A DNA stretch of 64,000 bases. Origin: Azorinus chamasolen (taxonomy: Eukaryota; Mollusca; Bivalvia; Cardiida; Solecurtidae). The stretch's first letter is position 1; every line of letters begins with the position of its first letter. The notes beneath the pieces are model-generated. The model was not told the DNA's origin and searched no databases. It saw only the letters and a list, made by a program, of their open reading frames with translations. Shown here piece by piece: positions 40,433 through 49,424 of the stretch. The stretch spans positions 15,802,378 through 15,866,377 of the forward strand of contig OY755240.1 of NCBI GenBank assembly GCA_963576725.1. The letters run 5' to 3'. Both the position numbers and the translations under genes were made by a program.

Positions 40433-40862
40433 CCGGTCATCCCAAATAGGTCTAATTATGGGTCTGTAAGGCAGGTGGTAGCTTAATGCAAGCCAAAAGT
40501 AATGCAGAATGCTGCTATAGGAGCTTTCAACATTACTTTCGCCCTGCATTAATTTAACCCATTCCCTCATATTGACGACTTTTGACGCCTCTGTAAAAGT
40601 CACTATAAAAGTCACTTTGTGAAACTATTGTGATAAATAGAGCATTTGCTCCTATAGGAGCAAATGCTCCATTTATCGCAATGGTTTCAAACTACAAAAT
40701 TCTAAAATTTCCTTTTCTCTAGTTAGTGCTCCTTTTCGGTAGATTTATTCAAAGAGGTTGTACCTAAAAATAGCCTATGAGGTAATGGGTTAAGCAACCA
40801 CCTGCGTACTAAGATGTATATAGTCAATAAATGAATGGTTACTTAAGACAGGTTTGACTGTT
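40433..40862. mobile_element. TA-Q MITE with nested TT-D
   Basis: 'ccggtcatcccaaataggtc' and arm 'ggcaggtggtagcttaatgc', centre GCTGCTATAGGAGC, then 'ccctgcattaa' [TT-D] 'gcaaccacctgcgtactaag' and 'aaatgaatggttacttaaga'. Confidence 0.9.
40554..40793 (-). mobile_element. TT-D MITE copy 15, nested in TA-Q
   Basis: TTAACCCATTCCCTCATATT to 'tgaggtaatgggttaa'. 'aaaagtcact' stutter; exact CTCCTATAGGAG at 40649-40660. Inserted at the TGCATTAAGC of the host arm. Confidence 0.93.
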
Positions 40863-41078
40863 TAAGGCGTGTCCATGCCTTTGCAAACGGAGAAGATCGA
40901 GATCAGATGGCTCTTGTAGAAATCGTCTGATCAGGGTCTGCTCTGTTAACCTACGGAAATATATAGATCAGATTCTACAGTTTGTGAAATGGACAAATGT
41001 TCTCTTGTTCATTGGCTATTATGAAACAATAAGTTGATGAATGTTCATTAAGTCACGAATTATTGTATAATTATTCAC
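40863..41078 (+). mobile_element. TT-F MITE, ends missing
   Basis: 'gtccatgcctttgcaaacgg', 'gatcgagatcagatggctct' with mirror TGATCAGGGTCTGCTCTG, long arm 'cagattctacagtttgtgaa', tail 'tattgtataattattca'. Confidence 0.72.
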
Positions 41079-41262
41079 AGAGGTCCAAATAAAGTGAGTA
41101 AATTAAAGCATTTTCAAAAATAACTTCTTTATTTCTTCATCAAACACTATGGTATGACCATTGTGTAGAAGAGACTATTCTAAAGAATGGTCACAACATA
41201 TGGTTTGGTGGAGAAACGATGGTTTTAGTATGTGTGTACGCGCGTTTACTGTTTCTCTGTAT
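41079..41262 (+). mobile_element. Family L hairpin, copy 6
   Basis: 'agaggtccaaataaagtgag' to 'gtgtgtacgcgcgtttactg'. Stem shortened to 'gtgtagaagagactattcta'. Confidence 0.82.
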
Positions 41263-41277
41263 TCGCGAGGGAAAGGG

Positions 41278-41507
41278 TTAACCCATTCCCTCATATTGAC
41301 GACTTTGGACGACTCTGTAAAAGTCACTTTGTGAAACCATTGCGATAAATAGAGCATTTGCTCCTATAGGAGCAAATGCTCTATTTATCACAATGGTTTC
41401 AAACTACAAAATTCTAAAAAGTTTCCTTTTCTCTAGTTAGTGCTCCTTTTCGGTAGATTTATTCAAAGAGGTTGTATCTAAAAATAGCATATAAGGTAAT
41501 GGGTTAA
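41278..41507 (-). mobile_element. TT-D MITE copy 16
   Basis: TTAACCCATTCCCTCATATT to 'tataaggtaatgggttaa'. Exact CTCCTATAGGAG at 41361-41372. A GAGGGAAAGGGTTAA end of another TTAA element abuts it at 41266-41281. Confidence 0.93.
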
Positions 41508-41511
41508 GACA

Positions 41512-41675
41512 AGTTTCAACTTAATTTTTAATGCATTGTGAATATCACTCAGAAAGCTGCTTCTTTTGAGAGTTTTCTGCATGACTTTCGTCCTGCATGG
41601 AGCGAATATTTGCTTAAAAAGATCTAATTTTTTCCTGATTAAATTTCCGATATAGATCTAGAGGAGTGTTTCCTT
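41512..41675. mobile_element. TA-C-like MITE, decayed
   Basis: 'cactcagaaagctgcttctt' and mirror 'ttctgcatgactttcgtcct', right end 'gatatagatctagaggagtg'. Confidence 0.55.
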
Positions 41676-41779
41676 ATTAAATGTATTTCCGTTGCATTGG
41701 AATTGTATTTTTTTTACATATACATTTTCTAGGAGAATATTAATGTGTTTTAAGGTTCCAATTCTGTATGCAGAATAAT

Positions 41780-41975
41780 TTAACCTTTCCGGCGCCTCTT
41801 TTTAATTGTCGTCTGCAACTCAAGTCTGTTGATATATTTCGATAAAATGAAGACTTGAGATGAATACATGCACATTTCAAAGGACTAAACCACAGACATA
41901 GAATTAGAGGCTGATACAAACAGTGGAATACCTTATCAGGCGCCGCCTTGAAAGCTTTGGTAATATATTTTAAAC
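41780..41975 (+). mobile_element. TT-J MITE, left part
   Basis: TTAACCTTTCCGGCGCCTCT, 'taattgtcgtctgcaactca' (as inverted in the copy at 28641), core 'aacagtggaataccttatca' GGCGCCGCCTTG, then cut. Confidence 0.7.
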
Positions 41976-42163
41976 AGAGGTCCATATAAGATGTGTAAGT
42001 TTAAACATTTCTAAGAAAAAGCTCCTTTATTTCTCCACCAAACCCTATATTGTAACCACTCTTTAGAATCGTCTCAAAGAGACGATTCTAAAGAGTGGTC
42101 ACAGTATCAAGTTTGGTGGAGAAATGACAATTTTAGTATTTGGGAACGCACCTGTATCTGTAT
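41976..42163 (+). mobile_element. Family L hairpin, copy 7
   Basis: 'cagaggtccatataagatgt' to 'gggaacgcacctgtatctgt'. Good stem with centre GTCTCAAAGAGAC. Its right end leads into the 31-bp array. Confidence 0.9.
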
Positions 42164-42525
42164 TTAGTATTTGTGTACTAACCTTTATCTGTATTTAGTA
42201 TTTGTGTACGCACCTTTATCTGTATTTAGTATTTGTGTACGCACATTTATCTGTATTTAGTATTTGTGTACGCATCTTTATCTGTATTTAGTATTTGTGT
42301 ACGCACCTTTATCTGTATTTAGTATTTGTGTACGCATCTTTATCTGTATTTAGTATTTGTGTACGCACCTTTATCTGTATTTAGTATTTGGTACGCACCT
42401 TTATCTGTATTTAGTATTTGTGTACGCACCTTTGTCTGTATTTAGTATTTGTGTACGCACCTTTATCTGTATTTAGTATTTGTCTATGCACCTTTATCTG
42501 TATTTAGTATTTGTGTACGCAGTTA
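42136..42525 (+). repeat. 31-bp tandem repeat made from the L right end
   Basis: About 13 units of 'gtatttagtatttgtgtacg' plus 'cacctttatct', spaced 31 bp. The unit equals the last bases of family L ('agtatttgtgtacgcacctt'). Few substitutions between units. Confidence 0.92.
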
Positions 42526-42748
42526 TACAAATATCTATATTTAGTAGATTGATGCGCACCTATACGTACTGTTTTGTATTTGTAGCTCTGTGTTTACATA
42601 TGATGTGTTATTCATAGTAATTCAAATAATACTGTTTAGATGATTGTTTTAATATTTCACTGATTAATTGATAGTGTATAACGCAACAACTACTATCCAA
42701 CCGTCACATTCCAAAGCAAAATATTATTACGATATCGAGACGGGACTT

Positions 42749-42998
42749 TTAACCTTTCTCATGCTATTCACGTCAATATACCTGTCTGTAAATAGTGAAG
42801 ACCCATATGAGACAGCTCCTGCAGGAGCTGTCTCATCAGGGTCTGCATTATTTACAAGTTGATTGTGCAACCAGTGCACTCCACAAAAGTGATTTCACAG
42901 CGAAATACTTGTACACAGTGAAGATATATGTAATTATACAACAGGGCATGGGTAAAGAAGGAGAAATGTATTTTAAAATTCAGCAAGGGAAGGGTTAA
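42749..42998 (-). mobile_element. TT-I MITE copy 2, inverted
   Basis: TTAACCTTTCTCATGCTATT to 'cagcaagggaagggttaa'. Core AAATAGTGAAGACCCATATG around CAGCTCCTGCAGGAGCTG, mirror 'catcagggtctgcattattt'. Confidence 0.92.
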
Positions 42999-43078
42999 AA
43001 CGCGGTCGAATTAATTACATCGATGACATCGACAATTAAACATCAAACTTTCGCAATTTCAGATGACTTTTCATAAGT

Positions 43079-43602
43079 TAATAGTTCCCTCATACACACG
43101 CTTGTTCATGTCTTTGCAAACAGGGCAGACCCCGGTCAGGCCGATCAGGGTAATAGATAAAGGTTAAAATGAGGTTTATAGTCTGGAACTACATACATGT
43201 ATATATTCTCCCGACTTCACAATTTAACCCCCTAATCACTGGGTTATAAGTCGGCCATTAACATTCGGCGCCCAAGGCAGCCATGGCACATTGGCTTATT
43301 TCTCTCACAGGTACCCATTTATATACCTGGGTGGAGAGGAGCAAACGTGGGATGCATTTTTTGCTCAGAAAAAATCTGATAGCCCGACGACAGGATTCGA
43401 GCCGGGGACCCCCGATCTTAAGTCTAACGTCCTACCACTGGACCACCACTCCTGTTTGCATATGGAATTATAATAGATCTGATTCTACAGTTTCTACCAA
43501 TACCAGAATGGCCTGTGTACAGGTGACATTAAAAACTTCTGCCAATAAACATCCATGGTGTCATTATTTCTTGCAAAGATACTCAACAGAGCAATCTTTA
43601 AT
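43079..43602 (+). mobile_element. TT-F MITE interrupted by a SINE
   Basis: Left part 'atagttccctcatacacacg' to 'gccgatcagggt'; right part from 'cctgtttgcatatggaatta' to 'atactcaacagagcaatctt' TAA. The SINE lies inside the core's return arm. Confidence 0.75.
43151..43451 (-). mobile_element. tRNA-derived SINE
   Basis: The minus strand starts GGAGTGGTGGTCCAGTGGTA. An A-box-like TGGTCCAGTGG lies at 43435-43445 and a B-box-like GGCTCGAATCC at 43393-43403, spaced as in a tRNA-type pol III promoter. Next comes a body with CCTGGGTGGAGAGGAG-type words (inverted: 'tacccatttatatacctggg'), then CATTAACATTCGGCGCC-like sequence and an AATAGATAAAGG tail. Shared with the pieces at 57162 and 57360. A dispersed repeat, not a functional tRNA. 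Confidence 0.8.
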
Positions 43603-43830
43603 TTTACATTCTACTTCATTCATTTCATATCAAGCAAACTGCATTATTGTTCCATTTGTACAGGCTTATAAAAACGGGTTATTAATAGGCACAATGGCGC
43701 CACTGTTTTATCCGAAAGAATGGACAAATGTATATGATAGGGTTTATTTATTATTACAGTTAAGTATCGCTAATACGATCTCTCAAAAGAAGTCTTATTT
43801 TGGGTTTTGTAACACAATTGGTTACTTTAT

Positions 43831-43930
43831 GGGAGCTTTATGCATTACTTTAATCTTGCATTAAGTACTTTATGCATTAATTTAATATTGCATTAAGTAA
43901 CCACGTGCATTTACAGACCAAACTCCTATG
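43831..43930. mobile_element. TA-B/Q right half with a 32-bp duplication
   Basis: 'gagctttatgcattacttta' and 'atcttgcattaagta' repeated in tandem, then 'accacgtgcatttacagacc'. No left half. The longer open frame 43283-43864 merely crosses these repeats. Confidence 0.65.
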
Positions 43931-44151
43931 TAAAACCATTCCCTCGAAGGGTATTTTTATACCTATCCTCTTTGAATAAATCTACCGAAAAGGAGCATTT
44001 TCTAGAGAAAAGGATAATTTTAGAAATTATATATAGTTTTTAAACTATTGTGATAAATAGAGCATTTGAGCAAATGCTCTATTTATCACATAGTTACAAG
44101 AAGTTACTTCTAGGGGGCGTCAAAAGGCGTCAGTATGAGGGAATGGGTTAA
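43931..44151 (+). mobile_element. TT-D MITE copy 17
   Basis: 'aaaccattccctcgaagggt', hairpin closes at GCATTTGAGCAAATGC (centre lost), end 'cagtatgagggaatgggtta' A. Confidence 0.88.
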
Positions 44152-44162
44152 TACATTTCATG

Positions 44163-44371
44163 TACAGTAAAACCCCGCTAATGCGACCATCTAAAATAGG
44201 TATACTTCTGGGTGCTAGATGCAGGTGGTAGCTTAATGCAGGACAAAAGTAATGCAGAAAGCTCCTAGAGGAGCTTTCTGCATTACTTTTGTCCTGCATT
44301 AAGCAACCACCTGCTTATTAAGCCAGCTATGTTTATTCATTAGGTGGTCGCATTAGAGGGGTTTTACCGTA
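44163..44371. mobile_element. TA-B MITE copy 6, intact
   Basis: TACAGTAAAACCCCGCTAAT to 'gcattagaggggttttaccg' TA. Perfect hairpin around GCTCCTAGAGGAGC. Confidence 0.93.
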
Positions 44372-44778
44372 GTCGTATAATAGAGACTCTATCGTATTTA
44401 ACAAACTCAAATTCTGGTAGGTGTTTTATGGGGTCTCGCCGATTGCCCTATTTGTTTAAACACCACAATATTAGTGTGATATCATGATGGAACTAAACCG
44501 CCCACGAATTTATCTAAAACGCGAATTTGTCTAATAATATCGCCGACATCAATACCGATCTATCATTTTATGCATGAAAGGGTTGTTGTTATTACAGAAT
44601 AAAATTGTAAACAAATTCAGCAAAATCAGCATGATTGTACGTGTATATAATGAAACAATCCTTAGATCGAATGCTTGTTCCTCGGGCTATTTCGAAAAAG
44701 AAATGGCCCAGATGCGCGAATACGGTGCGTCCTACACTCAGCCCTATCCAAGGTGACAATTCATTTATTTTAGTTCAG
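44372..44778. other. Unassigned sequence before a candidate exon
   Basis: No repeat family seen. Short open frames only. Confidence 0.35.
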
Positions 44779-44856
44779 GAAGAATCTAGATCGAGAATAC
44801 AGCCGCTATGCTTTGGAGCAAGATATTTACTGGATGAGACAGCATTTAAACTTCAG
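44779..44856 (+). CDS. Candidate internal coding exon 2 of a split gene
   Basis: The acceptor 'tcatttattttagttcag' ends at 44778 and the donor CAG|GTATAT lies at 44856/44857. The exon is 78 nt. In the frame that takes AG from the previous exon it reads KN then LDREYSRYALEQDIYWMRQH and LNF, leaving AG for the next exon. Charged, helix-like and complex in composition. Phases match 36759-36833 upstream and 48265-48316 downstream. Family not recognised. Confidence 0.45.
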
Positions 44857-44885
44857 GTATATCTTTACTTGATAGCGGTGACTTG

Positions 44886-44953
44886 GCAAACGGAGTAAAC
44901 CAAGCCCTAACGGCTCTTATTAGAGTCATCTTATCGGGATAGACTTTGTTTGC
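44886..44953 (-). mobile_element. TT-E/F core alone
   Basis: 'ggcaaacggagtaaaccaag' around 'ggctcttattagagtc', mirror 'cttatcgggatagactttgt' TTGC. Confidence 0.5.
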
Positions 44954-45405
44954 CCATTCCCTCATAGGCTATTTTAAGACCCAACCTGTTTTAATAAATC
45001 TACCGAAAAAGAGCATTTACTATAGAAATGGAAAATGTCAGAATTGTGTAGTAATGAAACCATTATGATAAAGCATTTGCTCCTATGGTATAGATACTTC
45101 ATCATGGGAAGCTCTGGCCCAGGATAGCTCCCTTTGGAGACAGTTTTGTGGCAAGGGAACCAAGACCTTTGAGGCCAACAGGACGTCTAAAATCCAGGCA
45201 AAAAGAGAGCAGCGTAAGAATGGCACCACACTGGATAGTGCTTTCCCATGCAGCATATGCGGGAGACGGTGTTCATCACAGATAGGACTCCACTCCCACA
45301 TGAGGAAACACACCAGCTAACTACATGTTTGCATACTCATCCGTTGAAGCGACGGGAGACTCCATCATCCTCAGAAAGGCGTATTTATGGAGGAAAGGGT
45401 GGATA
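44952..45405 (+). mobile_element. TT-D MITE copy 18 split by a LINE end
   Basis: 'gcccattccctcataggcta' to 'taaagcatttgctcctatgg', then the LINE piece, then 'agaaaggcgtatttatggag' GAAAGGG. The return arm of the hairpin was lost with the insertion. Confidence 0.8.
45090..45320 (+). pseudogene. LINE ORF2 C-terminus with zinc finger
   Basis: 76 open codons ending at TAA. The first part reads WEALAQDSSLWRQFCGKG and FEANRTSKIQAKREQRK. A C2H2 finger follows, starting CSICGRRC, as C-x2-C-x12-H-x3-H, four residues before the stop. This layout (W-LA-D--W-, basic stretch, terminal C2H2 finger) is known from the C-termini of some animal non-LTR retrotransposon polyproteins. It is 5'-truncated and has no start. 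About 55 bp of 3' sequence follow before the host MITE resumes. Confidence 0.75.
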
Positions 45406-45440
45406 ATACAGTTATGACCGTTCAGTTTCTGCCATGAGAA

Positions 45441-45629
45441 GATGTCCAGATAAGGTGCGTACATTTAAACATTTTCAACGATATTTCCTTTATTCCCACC
45501 AAACCCTATGCATTGACCACTCTTTAGAATCGTCCTGAAGAGACGATTCTAAAGGGTGGTCAAATTATTGGGTTATAGGTGAGAACATGACGATTTTAGG
45601 ATTTCGGTACGCACCTTTATCTGTAGCTC
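45441..45629 (+). mobile_element. Family L hairpin, copy 8
   Basis: 'gatgtccagataaggtgcgt' to 'cacctttatctgtagctctg'. Stem with centre CGTCCTGAAGAGACG. Confidence 0.88.
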
Positions 45630-45665
45630 TGGCCTTTGACAATCACAATATTGTTCTTATGTAAT

Positions 45666-45859
45666 TACAGTAAAACCCCTTAAACGACCACCAAACATGG
45701 GTCTAAATTTGGGTCTTATATGCAGGTGGTAGCTTAATGCAGGGCGACATTAATGTAGAAAACTCATAAAGGGGCTTCCTGTAACACTTTCATCCTGCAT
45801 TAAGCTACCACCAATAATTGTACCTCATTTTGGTGGTCGCATAATAGGATTTTGCTGTA
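45666..45859. mobile_element. TA-B MITE copy 7
   Basis: TACAGTAAAACCCCTTAAAC to 'gcataataggattttgctgt' A. Arm 'gcaggtggtagcttaatgca'; right arm short. Confidence 0.85.
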
Positions 45860-45867
45860 TAAATACA

Positions 45868-46179
45868 ACAAATGATATTCACGGAGTTATTATTTTTTAC
45901 ATGAATAGCCATCAGGTAAATGGAAAACCCTCAGCGTCATGGAGACCTCCAGACGGCGTAGACTACACACTTTACTCTTAATTCCATAGATACGCATTTC
46001 CACTCCTTTACAAACAGTGCATACAAAGATCAGACGGCCCCGTGAAAGCCGTGTGATCAAGGTTTGCTCTGTTTGCCTATATAAAATTTAAAAAATCTAC
46101 AATTTCTGCCGTGGCCAAAATATCCTGGGTTGATATGTCATTATGAACTATCAGGTAATAAAAATTTATAGAGTTAAAA
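45868..46179 (+). mobile_element. TT-F pieces
   Basis: A right end ('gatattcacggagttattat' to 'catcaggtaaatgg') at 45868-45923. From 45975 a second copy: 'ccatagatacgcatttccac', core 'acagtgcatacaaagatcag', mirror 'tgatcaaggtttgctctgtt', long arm 'tctacaatttctgccgtggc'. Confidence 0.7.
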
Positions 46180-46274
46180 ATGCAATACCAACTTTCACAT
46201 CGAAAGTTCCGTGTGTCCTAATTTGCATACTTCCTCATGCGGAATGTGTCTTTATTGCAAATTGGTCAGCATCT

Positions 46275-46490
46275 TTAACCAATGACCTCATTTGCTTTTT
46301 TTAAGATCAAACCACTTTGATTAAATCTACTGCAGAGGAACATTTGCCAGAGAAAATGAACATTTTAAAATTGTGTAGTTTTGAAACCAATGTGATAAAT
46401 AGAGCATTCGCTCCTATGGAGCAAATGCTCTATTTATCACATTTGTTTTACAGAGACGTTAAAAGGCGCCAACATGAGGGAATGGGTTAA
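46275..46490 (+). mobile_element. TT-D MITE copy 19
   Basis: TTAACCAATGACCTCATTTG to 'aacatgagggaatgggttaa'. Centre GCTCCTATGGAGC. Confidence 0.9.
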
Positions 46491-46534
46491 CGTGGCTGTG
46501 ACGAAGTAAATTTATAAATAATTATGTCTCTATA

Positions 46535-46605
46535 GAGGGAATCAAACCTGGGTCCCCAGTGTGGAAAGCCAATGATCTAGCCACAACATAATCGCTTTAC
46601 CAGCG
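46535..46605 (-). mobile_element. tRNA-like SINE head
   Basis: The minus strand contains GTGGCTAGATCATTGGC (A-box-like) and, about 30 nt on, GGTTTGATTCC (B-box-like). No full tRNA cloverleaf or intact stem is seen, so I call a SINE remnant. Confidence 0.6.
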
Positions 46606-46736
46606 CTGTAGTCATGTGTTGCCTCTGTACTAGAAGCTGTGCATACCGAAGGTAAGAGTGTTGATTCGTAACCAGTTGCATCACTTTTTATATGAATACA
46701 CATGACGAAGTGATGGAATTGTAATTATTTAATGGC

Positions 46737-47147
46737 TGCTGCTTTTATAATGCCATATGAAACATAGATGTTCGCGGTCATAGCAGGTACTTTAAATTCA
46801 GATTATATATTTATAACAATATCATTCCATAAGCAAACAGATCTGAACCCGGTCAGACATATCATACGGGACCCGTCTTATCTGGCGATACAGTAAAACC
46901 CCTCTTGTTCGGAATTTTATTAAAGAACAATTTTGGACGGTTAAGACAGTTGGCTGCTTAATGCACGGTGACAGTCATGCAGAAAGCTCTCAAATGAGCT
47001 TTCTGTATAACGTTCATCCTGCGTTAAGCTGTCGCCTGTCTGAATGACCCGTTTTGATTCTAAATTCAACGTCCGATTTAGAGGGAGTTTACTGTTCTGT
47101 GTTTTCAAAGGCATTAAAATGCATCTTTATTGGGTAAAAATTTAAGA
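46737..47147 (-). mobile_element. TT-F MITE with nested TA-C
   Basis: Left: 'aaacatagatgttcgcggtc', core arm 'agcaaacagatctgaacccg', 'cgtcttatctggcga' TA; then TA-C; right: 'ctgtgttttcaaaggcatta' to 'gcatctttattgggtaaaaa'. Confidence 0.75.
46889..47095. mobile_element. TA-C MITE, nested in a TT-F core arm
   Basis: TACAGTAAAACCCCTCTTGT to 'ccgatttagagggagtttac' TG. Centre AGCTCTCAAATGAGCT. The host arm continues across the insertion. Confidence 0.88.
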
Positions 47148-47191
47148 AGTACACTCATTTCCGAGGGGAAATATAATGTTCGTTATTAGTC

Positions 47192-47454
47192 TTAACCATT
47201 TCCCTCATATTTAAACGCATTTTTCACGCATTTGCAAACAGGGTAGACCCAGATCAGACGGTTCCAATAGGAGCTATCTGATCAGGGTCTGCTCTGTTTG
47301 CTATTGAAGTTTGATAGTTAAGTGTCTTTGCTTTCTATAATGGCTACAAGGTTCCACCTTCTATATTTCAATTGAACATTTTCGTCTATCAATATGTAGT
47401 AGGTATTGAAATTTGGAATAAATATAGAACAGGGAAATAGTTAAAAGTCTGAAA
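47192..47454 (+). mobile_element. TT-E MITE copy 7
   Basis: TTAACCATTTCCCTCATATT to 'atagaacagggaaatagttaa'-type end. Core GGGTAGACCCAGATCAGACG around TTCCAATAGGAGC, mirror TGATCAGGGTCTGCTCTG. Confidence 0.92.
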
Positions 47455-47725
47455 TCCTCTCATTATATTGTTTACGTTTCGCTTGCAATTGTGGCCTTCA
47501 GCGTTACCCCGGAAGTAACCCACGACTTAGTTCTTTTTTCAGTTCATCTCTGACAAGAGAAAGCTGAGGTGGTTGCAGGCCATGAACAACAGAACATGAA
47601 ATACTAGAATGATACAACTCATGAAAACAACAAAACATAAGGTCAAACAAATGGAACACTTCAATAACAATTAAATGTATTTATTCCAAATTATTCCAAA
47701 GTATTTGTTTTACTTTATTCAGACT
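47455..47725. other. Unassigned; alternative acceptor
   Basis: 'cttagttcttttttcag' (to 47542) is a strong acceptor-like site followed by a short open stretch, FISDKRKLRWLQAMNNRT and stop at 47597-47599. It could be an alternative last exon or chance. Confidence 0.3.
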
Positions 47726-47953
47726 TCATCTTACTCTGTTCATTTTATTCGAAGTTGGCCCTAATTCTGACAGAATTCGTCTGAGTTCCAACCCTTTTCC
47801 ACTGAACAGACCATTGAACGGATATATCAGACCGAATATTTGCAAACAAGTCAGAAATGTTCTGTCTATTTTCGACGTGTTTATTGAAGTTTTAGAATAA
47901 GCGTTTTCTGATTCTATGATTAGCTTCCCTAGTCGGCAATAAATCACTACACC
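47726..47953 (-). CDS. Candidate minus-strand exon, unrecognised
   Basis: After an acceptor-like 'gttttgttggccacag' (minus strand), 75 codons are open: GVVIYCRLGKLIIESENAYS and later FSGKGLELRRILSELGPTS, then stop. No repeats overlap. No domain recognised; weak call. Confidence 0.2.
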   Translation of the reverse strand, partial: GVVIYCRLGKLIIESENAYSKTSINTSKIDRTFLTCLQIFGLIYPFNGLFSGKGLELRRILSELGPTSNKMNRVR

Positions 47954-47998
47954 CTGTGGCCAACAAAACAATGACATAAATCATACCAAGTCGGAATA

Positions 47999-48213
47999 TT
48001 AGCCCTTACCCTGCTGTGAAAAACAATAATGTCTGCTCAAATTTTGACCAGATATAATGGGACTACTTCCGACTCCATCAACACTTGGAGACACTATTGG
48101 CAGAGTGCCGAACAGCTTGGATCCTGATGAGACGCAGAGTTACTCGGCGTCTCATCTGGATCCAAACTGTTTGCAAATACGAGCCAGGTCACAGATAGCG
48201 GGATAAGATTAAA
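47999..48213 (+). mobile_element. TT-R MITE
   Basis: 'ttagcccttaccctgctgtg' to 'agatagcgggataagattaa'. Core GAACAGCTTGGATCCTGATG around GCAGAGTTACTCGGC, mirror 'catctggatccaaactgttt'. Confidence 0.88.
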
Positions 48214-48264
48214 GCAAAATAGCGATTCTTCAAATTTCCTAACGTCAAATAAATTATGTTTCAG

Positions 48265-48316
48265 CACGGACCAACCTCGGCGTCTCCTGGCTTCCTTGTT
48301 TGATGGCTCGGTTTAA
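48265..48316 (+). CDS. Candidate last coding exon of a split gene
   Basis: The acceptor 'aaataaattatgtttcag' ends at 48264. The first base C completes the AG left by the exon at 44779 (AGC, Ser). Then TDQPRRLLASLFDGSV and TAA at 48314-48316. The stretch is GC-richer than its surroundings. It gives the split-gene model a clean end. Confidence 0.4.
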
Positions 48317-48460
48317 CGGTCATTGTTCATCCGTTTTCGACACTCAGTTGCTTTTGACCACAGCAGTTTGTTTCTAAATGTACATTTCTCTTCCGTTTCT
48401 TAGCATAGCCTTGAAGAATATTGTTTACAGTTTTAATTCTGTTTAGAGGTCCATGTTCTG

Positions 48461-48495
48461 GGCATCTCATCTGAATCCAAAATGTCTGCAACAGT
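48461..48495. mobile_element. TT-H half core
   Basis: 'gggcatctcatctgaatcca' AAATGTCTGC only. Confidence 0.4.
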
Positions 48496-48504
48496 ACCAT
48501 ATCC

Positions 48505-48643
48505 AAAGGCCTAAATAAGATGTATAAATTAAAAGATTTTCAGGAATTGCTCCTTTATTTCTCCACCAAAGCCTATGTTGTGGTTAGAATCGTCTTTTTG
48601 AGACGATTCTTATGAGTGGTCACAATATTGGTGAATCACTCTG
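48505..48643 (+). mobile_element. Family L hairpin, copy 9, shortened
   Basis: 'aaggcctaaataagatgtat', arm 'tttatttctccaccaaagcc', centre 'gaatcgtctttttgagacga', right part 'gagtggtcacaatattgg'. Confidence 0.8.
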
Positions 48644-48689
48644 TGTTTGATCTGGATAAAAAATGTTTGCATATTTTGCACAACCATCC

Positions 48690-48898
48690 CAGTAATGCCA
48701 TTTGTAACCATTACCATACTACCGACTTGACTCGCATTTGGAAACGGTTTGGATCCGGATGAGACGCCAAGTATGTCGACGTCTAACACGACGTCTCATG
48801 AGGCTCCCAGCTGTTTTATACTAGGTCAGTAGTTTGTCAAAATCTTGAACGAATCGACTGAAGACTAACATCATTTTTCAAGTTGGGATAAGTGTTAA
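48690..48898 (+). mobile_element. TT-R MITE, decayed left end
   Basis: 'gaaacggtttggatccggat' around 'caagtatgtcgacgtctaac', mirror 'gtctcatgaggctcccagct', arm 'cagtagtttgtcaaaatctt', right end 'gttgggataagtgttaa'. TTAA 48895-48898 shared with TT-E. Confidence 0.72.
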
Positions 48899-49137
48899 CC
48901 CGTTCCCTGTTATAAGTTTATTCCAAATTTCAAGACCTACTAAATATTCATAGACACAATAGTTATAATGAAATATAGAAAGTGAAACATTGTAGCCATT
49001 TAAGAAATTGAAGAAACAAATTTATCAAATTCCATTAGCAAACAGAGCAGACCTTGGTCAGATGGGTCCTATAGGAGCCGTCTGATCTGGGTCTGCTCTG
49101 TTTGTAAATGCGTGAAAATGAGTTTTTTATGAGGGAA
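48895..49137 (-). mobile_element. TT-E MITE copy 8, inverted
   Basis: TTAACCCGTTCCCTGTTATA, core GAGCAGACCTTGGTCAGATG around GTCCTATAGGAGC, mirror TGATCTGGGTCTGCTCTG, right end 'tttttatgagggaacctggg'. Confidence 0.9.
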
Positions 49138-49182
49138 CCTGGGCTGTTTCATGCAGAGTCGGTCATTTCGGAGGAAACTTGT

Positions 49183-49424
49183 CCTTGCCGTCATAAAGAC
49201 GCCCTTTCACGCCTTTACAAATGGAAAAGACCAAGAACAAACGGGTCCAATAGCAGCCGTCTAACCAGGGTCTGCCCTGCCTGCTTTTGACATGATATAG
49301 AATTGAGTCTTCACTTTTTGTCAAAGCAAAGAATTTCCCTGAGAATTATACATTATGAAAATATCAGCTCATAAATATTCATGCCATTATTTCTGATATG
49401 AATATTCAACAGGGAAAGGTTTAA
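49183..49424 (+). mobile_element. TT-F MITE
   Basis: 'ccttgccgtcataaagacgc', core 'ggaaaagaccaagaacaaac' around GTCCAATAGCAGC, long arm 'gagtcttcactttttgtcaa', end 'aatattcaacagggaaaggt' TTAA. Confidence 0.85.

Noticed and set aside
43283..43864. A 193-codon plus-strand frame
   Set aside because: It crosses a SINE on the opposite strand, a TT-F MITE and a TA-type half element; no domain.
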